A stretch of DNA of 64,000 nt from Chelativorans salis (GTDB lineage Bacteria > Pseudomonadota > Alphaproteobacteria > Rhizobiales > Rhizobiaceae), in NCBI RefSeq assembly GCF_025336525.1, contig NZ_JAOCZP010000003.1, positions 372,001 to 436,000 on the forward strand, read 5' to 3'. The translations under genes and the position numbers were made by a program. Every line of letters starts with the position of its first letter. Position 1 is the stretch's first letter. Shown here piece after piece: positions 13,391 to 21,778 of the stretch. The notes under the pieces were generated by a model. That model was not told the origin of the DNA. It saw only the letters and a program-made list of their open reading frames with translations, and did no database searches.

Positions 13391-16243
13391 CTATTCAGCC
13401 GCAACCACCAAATTCGCCTCAAGAATCCCCCTGATCTCTGCCCGGCAGGAGCCGCAGTTGGTGCCGGCTTGTAAGGTTTCGCCGATGGCCGCCACGCTGG
13501 TGCAGCCGCCGCGGGCGGCGGCGGCGATCTGGTTAGCGCCGACGCCGAAGCAGGAGCAGACGATGGCGCCGGGGTCCGGCCGGTCGGCCCCTGCCCTGCC
13601 GGCGATGACGCGGTAGCGGGAGCGTGGATCGGGATGCGGCTCGCCGAGCTGCTCGACGGCGAAGCCGCGCGAGGCGGCGACGGGGGCTCTTGAGAGATAG
13701 AGGGCGCCGAGGAGCCTGTCGCCATCGAATGCGGCCATACGGTGACTGCCCTGGCGGGCATCGTGATAGGCGATGATTTCCACGCCGTGCGGGGCCAGGA
13801 TCAGGAGCCGGCGCAGGAGGTTTTCAGGCGTCTCCAACGGCTTGCCGTGGGCAAGCTCGAGGCGCCAGCCGTCGGTGCAGCGTGCCAATGCCCAGTAGTC
13901 GAGCCCGTCCATGACGGGCCGCGAGGCGGAGACGGCAAAGCCGTAGTACTCGGCCTCGAAGCGGGTGAGGCGGACGGCGACGTTCTTGGAGGCGGGCTGG
14001 CCCGAATGAGGGTCGGTAATGGGGGGCACCAGCGCATCGACGCGGCCCCTGGCGGAGAACTGGTCGGTCCAGTGCATGGGCACGAAGACGGAGCCCTGGC
14101 GCTGCCTTGGTGAGACGAGAGCGCGCACGAGGACCGCGCCATGGCTGCTTTCCACCCGCACCAGCTCCGCTTCGCCAATGCCGAAGCGTGCGGCATCGGC
14201 TGGATGAAGCTCGGCATAGGGCTCGGCCATGTGGCCGGAAAGGCGCGGGCTTTTGGCCGTGCGGGTCATGGTGTGCCAGTGGTCGCGCACGCGGCCGGTG
14301 TTGAGAGTGAAGGGGAAGGCGGCGTCCGTCACGGCGCGGGGGCGCGGCGCCACGGGCAGGAAGCGGGCGCGGCGGTCGGGGGTGTAGAAGTTGCCGGCGG
14401 CGAAGAAGCGAATACTGTTCCCCTCCACCCTCCGAAGCTCTGGTCGGGGCATGCCTGTCTCTCGTCCGTCGTCATCCCGGCCAAGGGAGCTTTGCTCCCG
14501 CGAGCCGGGGCCCGTTCCGTGACTCCTCCACGTTTCGGAATGGGTCCCCGACAGCCTCCGCTTCGCTGCGGCTTCCGGGATGACAGCTGGGGGGTGGACC
14601 CGCGCGTCCCCTGCTGGTGCCGGCCACTGGAATGACGGCAGGGCCGCGTACTCGGGCGCCGTGATGCCGGCATAGGCGCCGATGTCGAAATCTCGCGCGC
14701 CGTTGTTCTCATGGGCCGACAGCCCGGCATGCTCGCGGAAGACCTCGACGGGACTCGAATAGGCGAAGGCTTGCGCGAAACCCATCCGCTTCGCCACTTC
14801 GACGATCTGCCACCAATCCGGCCGCGCCTCGCCGGGCGCCGGCAGAAAGGCGCGCTGGCGGGAGATGCGGCGCTCGGAATTCGTCACCGTGCCGTCTTTC
14901 TCGCCCCAGCCGGTCGACGGCAGCTTCACATGGGCGTGGCGGAGTGTGTCGGTCTCGGACGCTATGTCGGAGACGACGACGAAGGGGCAGGTTTTCAGCG
15001 CCGCTTCCACGGCGTCGGCGTCGGGCAGCGAGTCGGCGGGATTGGTGGCCATGATCCACAGCGCCTTGATGCGCCCGTCGGCAACGGCCTCAAACATGTC
15101 CACGGCCTTGAGCCCAGGCTTTTCCGCCATGCGCGGGGCGCGCCAGAAGTGCTGCACAAGATTGCGGTGCAAGCCGTTCTCCAGGTCCATGTGGGCGGCC
15201 AGCATGTTGGCGAGCCCGCCGACCTCGCGCCCGCCCATGGCGTTGGGCTGACCGGTGACGGAGAACGGGCCCATGCCGGGACGGCCGATGCGGCCGGTCG
15301 CCAGATGGCAGTTGAGGATCGCATTCACCTTGTCGGTGCCGGCGGCGGACTGGTTGACGCCTTGGCTGTAGACGGTGACAGTGCGCTCGTGTTCGGCGAA
15401 AAGCTGGTAAAAAGTCTCGATCTCGGCTGGTTGCAGCCCTGTGGAAGCGGCCACCTCGTCGACCGTCAGCTGCCCGGCTGCCGCCAATGCCTGGTTGAAG
15501 CCGGTTGTGTGCTTTTCGATGTAACCTTCTTGAAGAACTTCCTTTTCCGCGAGGTAGCGCAGCAGGCCGGCGAAGAGTGCCACGTCGCCGTCCGGCGCGA
15601 TTGCCAGATGCAGGTCGGCGATGTCGGCGGTCATGGTACGGCGCGGGTCGACGAGCACCACCTTCATCTCGGGGCGCTTTTCCTTGGCGGCGGCGAGCCG
15701 CTGGTAGAGCACGGGATGGCACCAGGCGAGATTGGAGCCGGTGAGGACCACGAGGTCGGCAAGCTCCAGGTCCTCGTAGGTTCCCGGCACCGTGTCGGAG
15801 CCGAAGGCGCGGCGGTGGCCGGCGACGGACGAGGCCATGCACAGGCGGGAGTTGGTGTCGATGTTGGCCGAGCCGATGAAGCCTTTCATCAGCTTGTTGG
15901 CGACGTAATAGTCCTCCGTGAGAAGCTGGCCCGAGACATAGAAGGCGACGGAATCGGGGCCGTGCTCGGCGACCGCCGCCGCAAAATTTTGCGCCACCAG
16001 ATCGAGCACCTCGTCCCAGCCGGCGCGGCGGCCGCCGATCTCCGGGTAAAGCAGCCGCTCCTCGAGGCCGACGGTTTCGGCAAGGGCGGAGCCTTTCGAG
16101 CAGAGCCGACCGAAATTGGCCGGGTGCTCGGGGTCACCCTTGATCGATACCGAGCCGTCGGGCTCCAGAGCCGCCAGGACGCCGCAGCCGACCCCGCAAT
16201 ACGGACAGGTTGTTTTCGTGGGGAGGCTGGCCGTCTGCGTCAT
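13391..16243 (-). CDS. nasA: Assimilatory nitrate reductase, molybdopterin subunit with C-terminal BFD-like domain
   Basis: Reduces nitrate to nitrite for nitrogen assimilation. 950 residues. The N-terminal [4Fe-4S] cysteines are C13, C16, C20 and C48; the molybdopterin-binding body follows (SNLAWCHPV, GQPNAMGGREVGG) with the dinucleotide-binding C-terminal domain (FTLNTGRVRDHWHTMTRT). A BFD-like [2Fe-2S] domain closes the protein (C896, C898, C930, C933). Residues of about 553-592 are encoded by a palindromic intergenic-type repeat (14471-14584) inserted in frame, so the protein is longer than usual and carries a Ser/Arg-rich insert. Last gene of the leftward nas operon. Confidence 0.93.
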   Translation of the reverse strand: MTQTASLPTKTTCPYCGVGCGVLAALEPDGSVSIKGDPEHPANFGRLCSKGSALAETVGLEERLLYPEIGGRRAGWDEVLDLVAQNFAAAVAEHGPDSVAFYVSGQLLTEDYYVANKLMKGFIGSANIDTNSRLCMASSVAGHRRAFGSDTVPGTYEDLELADLVVLTGSNLAWCHPVLYQRLAAAKEKRPEMKVVLVDPRRTMTADIADLHLAIAPDGDVALFAGLLRYLAEKEVLQEGYIEKHTTGFNQALAAAGQLTVDEVAASTGLQPAEIETFYQLFAEHERTVTVYSQGVNQSAAGTDKVNAILNCHLATGRIGRPGMGPFSVTGQPNAMGGREVGGLANMLAAHMDLENGLHRNLVQHFWRAPRMAEKPGLKAVDMFEAVADGRIKALWIMATNPADSLPDADAVEAALKTCPFVVVSDIASETDTLRHAHVKLPSTGWGEKDGTVTNSERRISRQRAFLPAPGEARPDWWQIVEVAKRMGFAQAFAYSSPVEVFREHAGLSAHENNGARDFDIGAYAGITAPEYAALPSFQWPAPAGDARVHPPAVIPEAAAKRRLSGTHSETWRSHGTGPGSREQSSLGRDDDGRETGMPRPELRRVEGNSIRFFAAGNFYTPDRRARFLPVAPRPRAVTDAAFPFTLNTGRVRDHWHTMTRTAKSPRLSGHMAEPYAELHPADAARFGIGEAELVRVESSHGAVLVRALVSPRQRQGSVFVPMHWTDQFSARGRVDALVPPITDPHSGQPASKNVAVRLTRFEAEYYGFAVSASRPVMDGLDYWALARCTDGWRLELAHGKPLETPENLLRRLLILAPHGVEIIAYHDARQGSHRMAAFDGDRLLGALYLSRAPVAASRGFAVEQLGEPHPDPRSRYRVIAGRAGADRPDPGAIVCSCFGVGANQIAAAARGGCTSVAAIGETLQAGTNCGSCRAEIRGILEANLVVAAE
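14471..14584. repeat. Palindromic repeat element inserted in frame in nasA
   Basis: A 114-bp element bounded by GTCATCCCGG and its exact inverse CCGGGATGAC, with internal hairpins (GGGAGC-TTT-GCTCCC) and a GGAATGGGTCC block. The same termini and a closely matching right half occur between genes at 23680-23784. 114 is divisible by three and the element has no stop in the nasA frame, so reading continues through it. Confidence 0.85.
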
Positions 16244-16252
16244 CGCGCCGTC

Positions 16253-17098
16253 CTATTCGGCCGGGACGCGGGCGGGGGCGGCCATGTCGCCCGGCTCGCG
16301 CTTCGGGCCGGTGCGGTGGTGGGTGGAATAGAGCGTGAGGCCGACAAAGGTCAGGCCGCCCACTAGGTTGCCGACCACGGTGGGGATCTCGTTCCATAGG
16401 AGGTAGTCCATGATCGAGAAGTTGCCGCCAAGCATCAGGCCCGAGGGGAACAGGAACATGTTTACGATCGAGTGCTCGAAGCCCATGTAGAAGAACAGCA
16501 TGATGGGCATCCACATGCCGATGACCTTGCCCGAAACGGAGGTCGACATCATCGCCGCCACGACGCCCGTCGAGACCATCCAGTTGCAAAGCACGCCGCG
16601 GATGAAGAGGGTAAGCATTCCGGCAGCGCCATAGGCGGCATAGCCCACCGTGCGGCCCTCGCCGATGGTGCCGATCTTCTGGCCGACCGCGTTCGGCGCC
16701 TCACTGAAGCCGTAGGTGAAGGTGATCGCCATCATCAGCGCTACGAGCAGGGCACCGGCGAAATTGCCGACAAAGACAAGCCACCAGTTGCGCATAACCC
16801 CGGCCCATGTGACGCCCGGCCGCTTGTCGATGAGAGCCAGCGGCACGAGCGTGAAGACGCCGGTCAGAAGATCGAAGCCCATCAGATAAAGCAGGCAGAA
16901 GCCCACGGGGAAGAGTATGGCGCCGGCCAGCGGCTCTCCGGTCTGCACCGTGATGGTGACGGCGAAGGCGGCAGCGAGCGCCAGTATGGCACCGGCCATG
17001 AAGGCGCGGATCAGGGTGTCGCGCGTCGACATGAACACCTTCGCCTCGCCGGCGTCGATCATCTTGGTCACGAATTCATTGGGTACAACATAGGCCAT
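16253..17098 (-). CDS. Formate/nitrite transporter family channel (NirC-like)
   Basis: A pentameric-type FNT channel of 281 residues with six predicted membrane segments. Family signatures are the LAAAFAVTI helix, the GFDLLTGVF loop helix, NWWLVFVGNFAGAL, GVLCNWMVSTGV and the FYMGFEHSIVNMFL stretch. Placed between nirD and nasA, it most likely moves nitrite (in or out) during nitrate assimilation. Formate transport is less likely in this context. It ends 10 bp before nasA and belongs to the same operon. Confidence 0.88.
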   Translation of the reverse strand: MAYVVPNEFVTKMIDAGEAKVFMSTRDTLIRAFMAGAILALAAAFAVTITVQTGEPLAGAILFPVGFCLLYLMGFDLLTGVFTLVPLALIDKRPGVTWAGVMRNWWLVFVGNFAGALLVALMMAITFTYGFSEAPNAVGQKIGTIGEGRTVGYAAYGAAGMLTLFIRGVLCNWMVSTGVVAAMMSTSVSGKVIGMWMPIMLFFYMGFEHSIVNMFLFPSGLMLGGNFSIMDYLLWNEIPTVVGNLVGGLTFVGLTLYSTHHRTGPKREPGDMAAPARVPAE

Positions 17099-17144
17099 GC
17101 AATCGCTCTCCTGGGTTGGAAGGAAGAAGATGGCGGCGGGACCC

Positions 17145-17480
17145 CTACTCCGCCGCCACGGCCAGCATTATCGAGGCGTCCATGAGAATGCGCTCGCCCT
17201 CGCGCTTGAGCGCAAAGGTGCGCACAGCGCCTTCGTCGGCGCCCTGGGCATCCCCGGTCTCCAGCGAAAAGACCCAGTTGTGCAGCGGACAGGTGACCTG
17301 CGCCCCGTGCACGATGCCCTGGCTCAGGGGGCCGCCCCTGTGTGGGCAGCGGTCCTCGATGGCGTAGACCTCGTCGGTGGCGGTGCGGAAGACGGCGATC
17401 CGTCCGATGGGGGTGTTGACGCAGCGCGCACCGCGCTGCGGGATGTCATCGAGCTTGCCGACCTCGATCCAGTCGCTCAT
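17145..17480 (-). CDS. nirD: Nitrite reductase (NADH) small subunit
   Basis: A Rieske-type [2Fe-2S] protein of 111 residues that partners NirB in cytoplasmic nitrite reduction. Cluster ligands are in CPHRGGPLSQG (about 44-54) and CPLHNW (about 64-69), with the Cys-X-His spacing of the family. It lies 4 bp after nirB in the same orientation, as in most nir operons. Nothing unusual is seen. Confidence 0.93.
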   Translation of the reverse strand: MSDWIEVGKLDDIPQRGARCVNTPIGRIAVFRTATDEVYAIEDRCPHRGGPLSQGIVHGAQVTCPLHNWVFSLETGDAQGADEGAVRTFALKREGERILMDASIMLAVAAE

Positions 17481-17484
17481 CGTT

Positions 17485-19932
17485 TCACTCCGCTGCCTGG
17501 GGGAAGCCCAGTTCGGCCATGGGTTTGAACTCGTGCTTGTCCTTGCCCGAGACGCGCTCGGACCAGGGATCCACCTGGGCGAATTTCTGGGAGAAGACGA
17601 AGCGGTCGAAAAAGGCCTTGCGCTTGCCAGTGTCTTCCATGATCTGGCGGCGGATCTCTTCGATGCCGACGCGCTTGGCCCATTTGTAGATGCGTTCCAG
17701 ATAGCGTGCCTGCTCGCGGTACATCTGGACGAGCGCCACGATCACCTCCAGCGCTTCGTCTTCCGTCTTCACCAGGCCCAGCACCTCGGTGCCCTTGATG
17801 TCGAGGCCGGCGGCACCGGCGAAATGAATCTCGAAGCCTGAATCGACACAGACGACGCCGACATCCTTGCAGGTGGCCTCGGCGCAGTTCCTCGGACAGC
17901 CGGAGACGGCCATCTTCACCTTGGCCGGCGTCCAGGAGCCCCACATGAACTTTTCGATGCGGATGCCGAGGCCGGTGGAATCCTGCGTGCCGAAGCGGCA
18001 CCAGTCGGAGCCGACGCAGGTTTTCACGGTTCTGAGGCCCTTGGCATAGGCATGGCCCGAGACGAAGCCGGCCTTGCTGAGATCGGCCCAGACGGCGGGC
18101 AGGTCCTCTTTTTGGATGCCCAGCATGTCGATACGCTGGCCGCCGGTGACCTTGACGGTCGGAATATTGAACTTGTCGACCACATCGGCGATGGCACGTA
18201 GCTCCTTGGAGCTGGTCACGCCGCCCCACATGCGCGGGACCACCGAGTACGTACCATCCTTCTGGATGTTGGCGTGCACGCGCTCGTTGACGAAGCGCGA
18301 CTGGTAGTCGTCGGCATATTCGTCCGGCCAGTCGGCCACGAGATAATAGTTGAGCGCGGGGCGGCACTTGGCGCAGCCGCAGGAAGTCTTCCATTCCAGC
18401 TCCTGCATGACGGCGGGGATGGTCTTCAGCCCCTTCGCCTTGATGAGGCGGCGCACGTCGTCATGGCCAAGGTCGGTGCAGCCGCACATGGGCTGCACCG
18501 CGGCCGGATTGTAGGTGTCACCCAGGGTGAGCCGCATCAGCTGCTCGACGAGCCCGGTGCAGGTGCCGCAGGAATTGGAGGCCTTGGTATGGGCGCGCAC
18601 GGCGTCGAGCGTCGTCAGGCCCTTTTCGGTGATCGTGCCGACGATCTTTCCCTTGCATACGCCGTTGCAGCCGCAGATCTCCGTATCATCCGGCAAGGCT
18701 GCAACGGCCGCCATAGGGTCCAGCTGACCCCCTCCCTGATAGGCTTGGCCGAAAATGAGGGTGTCACGCATCTCGGCGACGTCAGTGCCCTTCTTGAGCA
18801 TGTTGAAAAACCAGGAGCCGTCGGCCGTCTCTCCATAGAGCACAGCGCCGAGAATACGGTTTTCCTTCAGCACCAGGCGCTTGTAGATGCCGGCCGAGCC
18901 ATCGCGCAGGACGATCTCCTCGCGGTCGTCGCCCTCGGCGAAATCGCCCGCGGAATAGAGGTTTACGCCGGTCACTTTAAGCTGGGTGGCGGTCTCCACG
19001 GGACGGAAGGCGGCGTCCTCTTTGACGAGTGTCTTCGCCGCCACCTTGGCCATGTCGTAGAGCGGGGCGACGAGGCCGTAGCAGATGCTTTCATGCTCGA
19101 CGCACTCGCCGACGGCCAGGATGTCGGGATCGGAGGAGACCATCTGGTCGTTGACGACGATGCCGCGCTCCACATAAAGGCCGGCGTCGACGGCGATGCG
19201 GGTCTCCGGCCGGATGCCGACAGCCATGACGACGATATCGGCGGGATAGATCGTGCCGTCTTCCAGAACCACGGCCTCGGCCCTCTCCTCGCCGAGGACG
19301 GCCTTGGTCTGCGCCTTGCAGTGGATCTTTATCCCCCTGCCCTCCAGCTCCTTCTGCAGAAGATAACCTGCGGCCGGGTCGAGCTGGCGCTCCATCAGGT
19401 GGCCCATCAGGTGCAGCACCACCACCTCCATGCCGCGCAAGCGCAAGGCGGCAGCCGCCTCGAGGCCCAAAAGGCCGCCGCCGATGACGACCGCCTTGGC
19501 ATTCGGCTTCCCGGCCGCCGCCGCCATGGCATCGACGTCGTCGAGGTCGCGGAAGGCCATGACGCCGGGCAGGTCCTTGCCGGCGATGGGGATGATGAAG
19601 GGTGCGGAGCCGGTGGCGATTACCAGCTTATCGTAAGGTGTCTCGCGCTCGCCGGAGAAAACCACCTTGGCCTTGCGGTCGATCCTGGTAACGGTCTCGC
19701 CGAAGCGGCAGTTCACACCGTTTTCGGCATACCAATTCGCGTCGTGGGTGACGATCTCGTCATAGGTCTTTTCGCCGGCCAGCACTGGCGAGAGCATGAT
19801 GCGGTTGTAGTTGCCGCGCGGCTCGGCACCGAAGAGGGTTACGTCGAAGGCGTCCGGATTGGCCTCGAACAGGTGCTCGAGCATGCGCCCGGAGGCCATT
19901 CCGGCACCGACGACGACGAGTTTCTCAGTCAT
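17485..19932 (-). CDS. nirB: Nitrite reductase (NADH) large subunit
   Basis: Reduces nitrite to ammonium with NADH. 815 residues. Order of parts: FAD-binding domain (VVVGAGMASGR at the N-terminus), NAD-binding domain (VVIGGGLLGLEAA), a BFD-like [2Fe-2S] domain (CGCNGVCKG ... NSCGTCTG) with a second Cys set (PMCGCTDLGH ... CGCAKC), and the sulfite/nitrite reductase haem domain with siroheme-[4Fe-4S] ligands in TCVGSDWCRFGTQ and SGCPRNCAEA. ATG at 19932 is chosen because the sequence starts directly with the FAD motif; the open frame continues upstream into narK-overlapping sequence. Confidence 0.95.
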   Translation of the reverse strand: MTEKLVVVGAGMASGRMLEHLFEANPDAFDVTLFGAEPRGNYNRIMLSPVLAGEKTYDEIVTHDANWYAENGVNCRFGETVTRIDRKAKVVFSGERETPYDKLVIATGSAPFIIPIAGKDLPGVMAFRDLDDVDAMAAAAGKPNAKAVVIGGGLLGLEAAAALRLRGMEVVVLHLMGHLMERQLDPAAGYLLQKELEGRGIKIHCKAQTKAVLGEERAEAVVLEDGTIYPADIVVMAVGIRPETRIAVDAGLYVERGIVVNDQMVSSDPDILAVGECVEHESICYGLVAPLYDMAKVAAKTLVKEDAAFRPVETATQLKVTGVNLYSAGDFAEGDDREEIVLRDGSAGIYKRLVLKENRILGAVLYGETADGSWFFNMLKKGTDVAEMRDTLIFGQAYQGGGQLDPMAAVAALPDDTEICGCNGVCKGKIVGTITEKGLTTLDAVRAHTKASNSCGTCTGLVEQLMRLTLGDTYNPAAVQPMCGCTDLGHDDVRRLIKAKGLKTIPAVMQELEWKTSCGCAKCRPALNYYLVADWPDEYADDYQSRFVNERVHANIQKDGTYSVVPRMWGGVTSSKELRAIADVVDKFNIPTVKVTGGQRIDMLGIQKEDLPAVWADLSKAGFVSGHAYAKGLRTVKTCVGSDWCRFGTQDSTGLGIRIEKFMWGSWTPAKVKMAVSGCPRNCAEATCKDVGVVCVDSGFEIHFAGAAGLDIKGTEVLGLVKTEDEALEVIVALVQMYREQARYLERIYKWAKRVGIEEIRRQIMEDTGKRKAFFDRFVFSQKFAQVDPWSERVSGKDKHEFKPMAELGFPQAAE

Positions 19933-19960
19933 GGATATCCTTTCCCTTTCGCGGGCGGTT

Positions 19961-21238
19961 TCAAGCCGGCTGCATCTCGGTGCGCCGCTCCATCCGGCGC
20001 ACGGCGAAATGCATCCAGGCGAGCGAGAAGGCGACGAGGACGAAGAGCGCCATGAAGCAGCTCGTCCACAGGCCGGTAAGGTCGTTGAGGTAGCCGAAGA
20101 GCAGCGGCAGGACGAAGCCGCCAAGCCCGCCGATCATGCCCACGAGACCGCCCACCGCGCCGACGTTCTGCGGGTAGTAGACGGGGATGTGCTTGTAGAC
20201 GGCGGCCTTGCCGAGGCTCATGAAGAAGCCAAGCACGAAGATGAGGACGACGAAGGCCCAGGGGCCGACTTCGAAGTGGAAGGTCTTGGGGCCGTCGATG
20301 CCCTGCACCATGTAGTCGGCCGCCGGTATCGACAGAAGAGCTGTGCAGACGGCGGAGACGGCGAAGGTCCAGTACATGACTGTGCGCGCGCCCGCCTTAT
20401 CCGACAGCGCGCCGCCATAGGCGCGGAAGACAGAGGCGGGGATGGAATAGGCCGCACCGATCATGCCGGCGGTGGCGATGTCGAAGCCGTAAACGCCGAT
20501 CAGATAGCGCGGCAGCCACAGGGCCAGCGCAACGAAGGCCCCGAAGACGAAGAAGTAGTAGAGCGCGAAACGCCAGACCTGCAGGTTCTTCAGCGGCTCG
20601 AACTCGGACGCGAAGCTGCGCCGGCGGAGCTGGCCGGCGCGCTGGGCGCGGATCACCGGATCGTCTCCTGTGGTGAACCAGAAGACCACCGCCATGACGA
20701 CCAGCACCAGGGCCCACACCTGGGCGACGGCCGCCCAGCCCCAGGCGATCAGCAAGAAGGGGGCGAGGAACTTGGTCACCGCGGCGCCCACGTTGCCGAC
20801 GCCGAAGATGCCGAGCGCGGTGCCCTGTTTCTCAGCCGGATAGAAGCGCGAGACATAGGCGACGCCGACGGCGAAGGAACCGCCGGCGATGCCGACCCCG
20901 AGGGCCGCGATAAGCATCTGAGTATAGGTATGGGCGAAGGAGAGCAGGAAGGTGGCGATCGCCGCCGCCAGCATGGTGGCGGTGTAGACGAGGCGGCCGC
21001 CGTAGCGGTCGGTCCAGATGCCGAGCAACATGCGAACGAGCGAGCCGGTGAGGATCGGCGTGCCGACGAGCAGGCCGAACTGGGTCTCGGAAAGCCCCAG
21101 ATCATCCTTGATGCGCACGCCGATGATGGAAAATATCGTCCACACGGCGAAGCAGACCGTGAATGCGACGGTGGACATTGTGAGCGCGCGCGTGGGCGTG
21201 GTGTCTTGCGTTTGTGCGGCTGGCGTTGATGCGGTCAT
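19961..21238 (-). CDS. MFS nitrate/nitrite transporter (NarK/NasA type)
   Basis: A 425-residue, 12-helix major facilitator of the nitrate/nitrite porter group, bringing nitrate into the cell. The nitrate-signature-like glycine-rich segments are GIAGGSFAVGVAYVSRFYP and GGLVGMIGGLGGFVLPLLFG, with the charged loop DRYGGR. ATG at 21238 is preferred over a TTG at 21250. It is the first gene of narK-nirB-nirD-focA-nasA and is preceded by an attenuator-like hairpin (21286-21359), fitting antitermination by NasT. Named narK or nasK in different genomes. Confidence 0.92.
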   Translation of the reverse strand: MTASTPAAQTQDTTPTRALTMSTVAFTVCFAVWTIFSIIGVRIKDDLGLSETQFGLLVGTPILTGSLVRMLLGIWTDRYGGRLVYTATMLAAAIATFLLSFAHTYTQMLIAALGVGIAGGSFAVGVAYVSRFYPAEKQGTALGIFGVGNVGAAVTKFLAPFLLIAWGWAAVAQVWALVLVVMAVVFWFTTGDDPVIRAQRAGQLRRRSFASEFEPLKNLQVWRFALYYFFVFGAFVALALWLPRYLIGVYGFDIATAGMIGAAYSIPASVFRAYGGALSDKAGARTVMYWTFAVSAVCTALLSIPAADYMVQGIDGPKTFHFEVGPWAFVVLIFVLGFFMSLGKAAVYKHIPVYYPQNVGAVGGLVGMIGGLGGFVLPLLFGYLNDLTGLWTSCFMALFVLVAFSLAWMHFAVRRMERRTEMQPA

Positions 21239-21285
21239 CGGCTGTTCCAATCCAACTGCTCGTGCCTCGTGCGAGGTTTTCGTTG

Positions 21286-21359
21286 CTGCAAAAAGAAAAG
21301 CTGCCGGCCAGAAATCGCTCGCCCGCGGTCAACGGCGGCAATCCCCGATCGGCAGCTTT
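21286..21359 (-). promoter_or_regulatory. Attenuator-like leader hairpin upstream of the nitrate operon
   Basis: On the minus strand AAAGCTGCCG (21359-21350) pairs exactly with CGGCAGCTTT (21306-21297) and is followed at once by a T-rich run (TTTCTTTTT). This is an intrinsic-terminator layout inside the leader, 48 bp ahead of the transporter gene. NasT proteins with ANTAR domains act by preventing termination at such leaders when nitrate is present, so this is the probable NasT target. A G/C-rich inner stem-loop sits between the arms. Confidence 0.7.
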
Positions 21360-21778
21360 GCCTCAGCGCCCTTCATTGGACGCTTGTTTTTGGTGTCCCC
21401 TCTGGACCCGCTTTTAGCTATGCACGGGGCGTGCCAACTTCAGTTTCGAGAGTGGATTCGTTTGTTTTCAATGGGTTACTTAAAAGAGAATTTGCACCCC
21501 TTCACCGGCGCTGCTGATTCTGGTGACTAATGCTGCAGCGCAGCGATCAAACTTTAGGCATGCCCGCAATGTGCCTGCGAATTAGGCAGTGAATTTCTAG
21601 GGTCGTTCCGGAATGGATCCTCGGGTCAAGCCCGAGGATGACGAAGGTGGAGGCGTTGCCGCTCGTCTCGACGTTGGAGAATCATGCAGATATTTCACTT
21701 CGTCATCCTCGGGCTTGACCCGGGGATCTATGCCAGAACATCGACGCTACGCCGGCGGTCACCAGCTAGGCCGCTCGA
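21360..21778. other. Upstream control region of the nitrate operon and downstream flank of nasS
   Basis: No gene is seen in this stretch. Its left part should carry the promoter of the leftward nitrate operon, but no consensus elements can be assigned with confidence. Its right part holds a pair of inverted repeat units (21615-21735). Confidence 0.5.
21615..21735. repeat. Two inverted copies of a hairpin repeat unit
   Basis: ATCCTCGGG-TCAAG-CCCGAGGAT (21617-21639) and ATCCTCGGG-CTTGA-CCCGGGGAT (21705-21727) are copies of one unit in opposite orientation, each extended by a shared GACGAAG flank. Together they could fold into a long stem. They lie between nasS and the nitrate operon and resemble the short dispersed palindromic units common between rhizobial genes. 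Confidence 0.75.

Noticed and set aside
13360-13396. Tandem CTATTCA units between radC and nasA as a CRISPR-like or phase-variable tract
   Set aside because: Only about three imperfect copies of a 7-8 bp unit, not near a start codon. Too short for either interpretation.
14711-16366. 551-residue plus-strand frame antisense to nasA
   Set aside because: It is fully antisense to a recognised gene. Long antisense frames arise easily in GC-rich DNA. The product has no recognisable domain.
18274-20055. 593-residue plus-strand frame antisense to nirB
   Set aside because: Same reason: antisense to a well-supported enzyme gene, with a His/Asp/Gly-rich nonsense composition.
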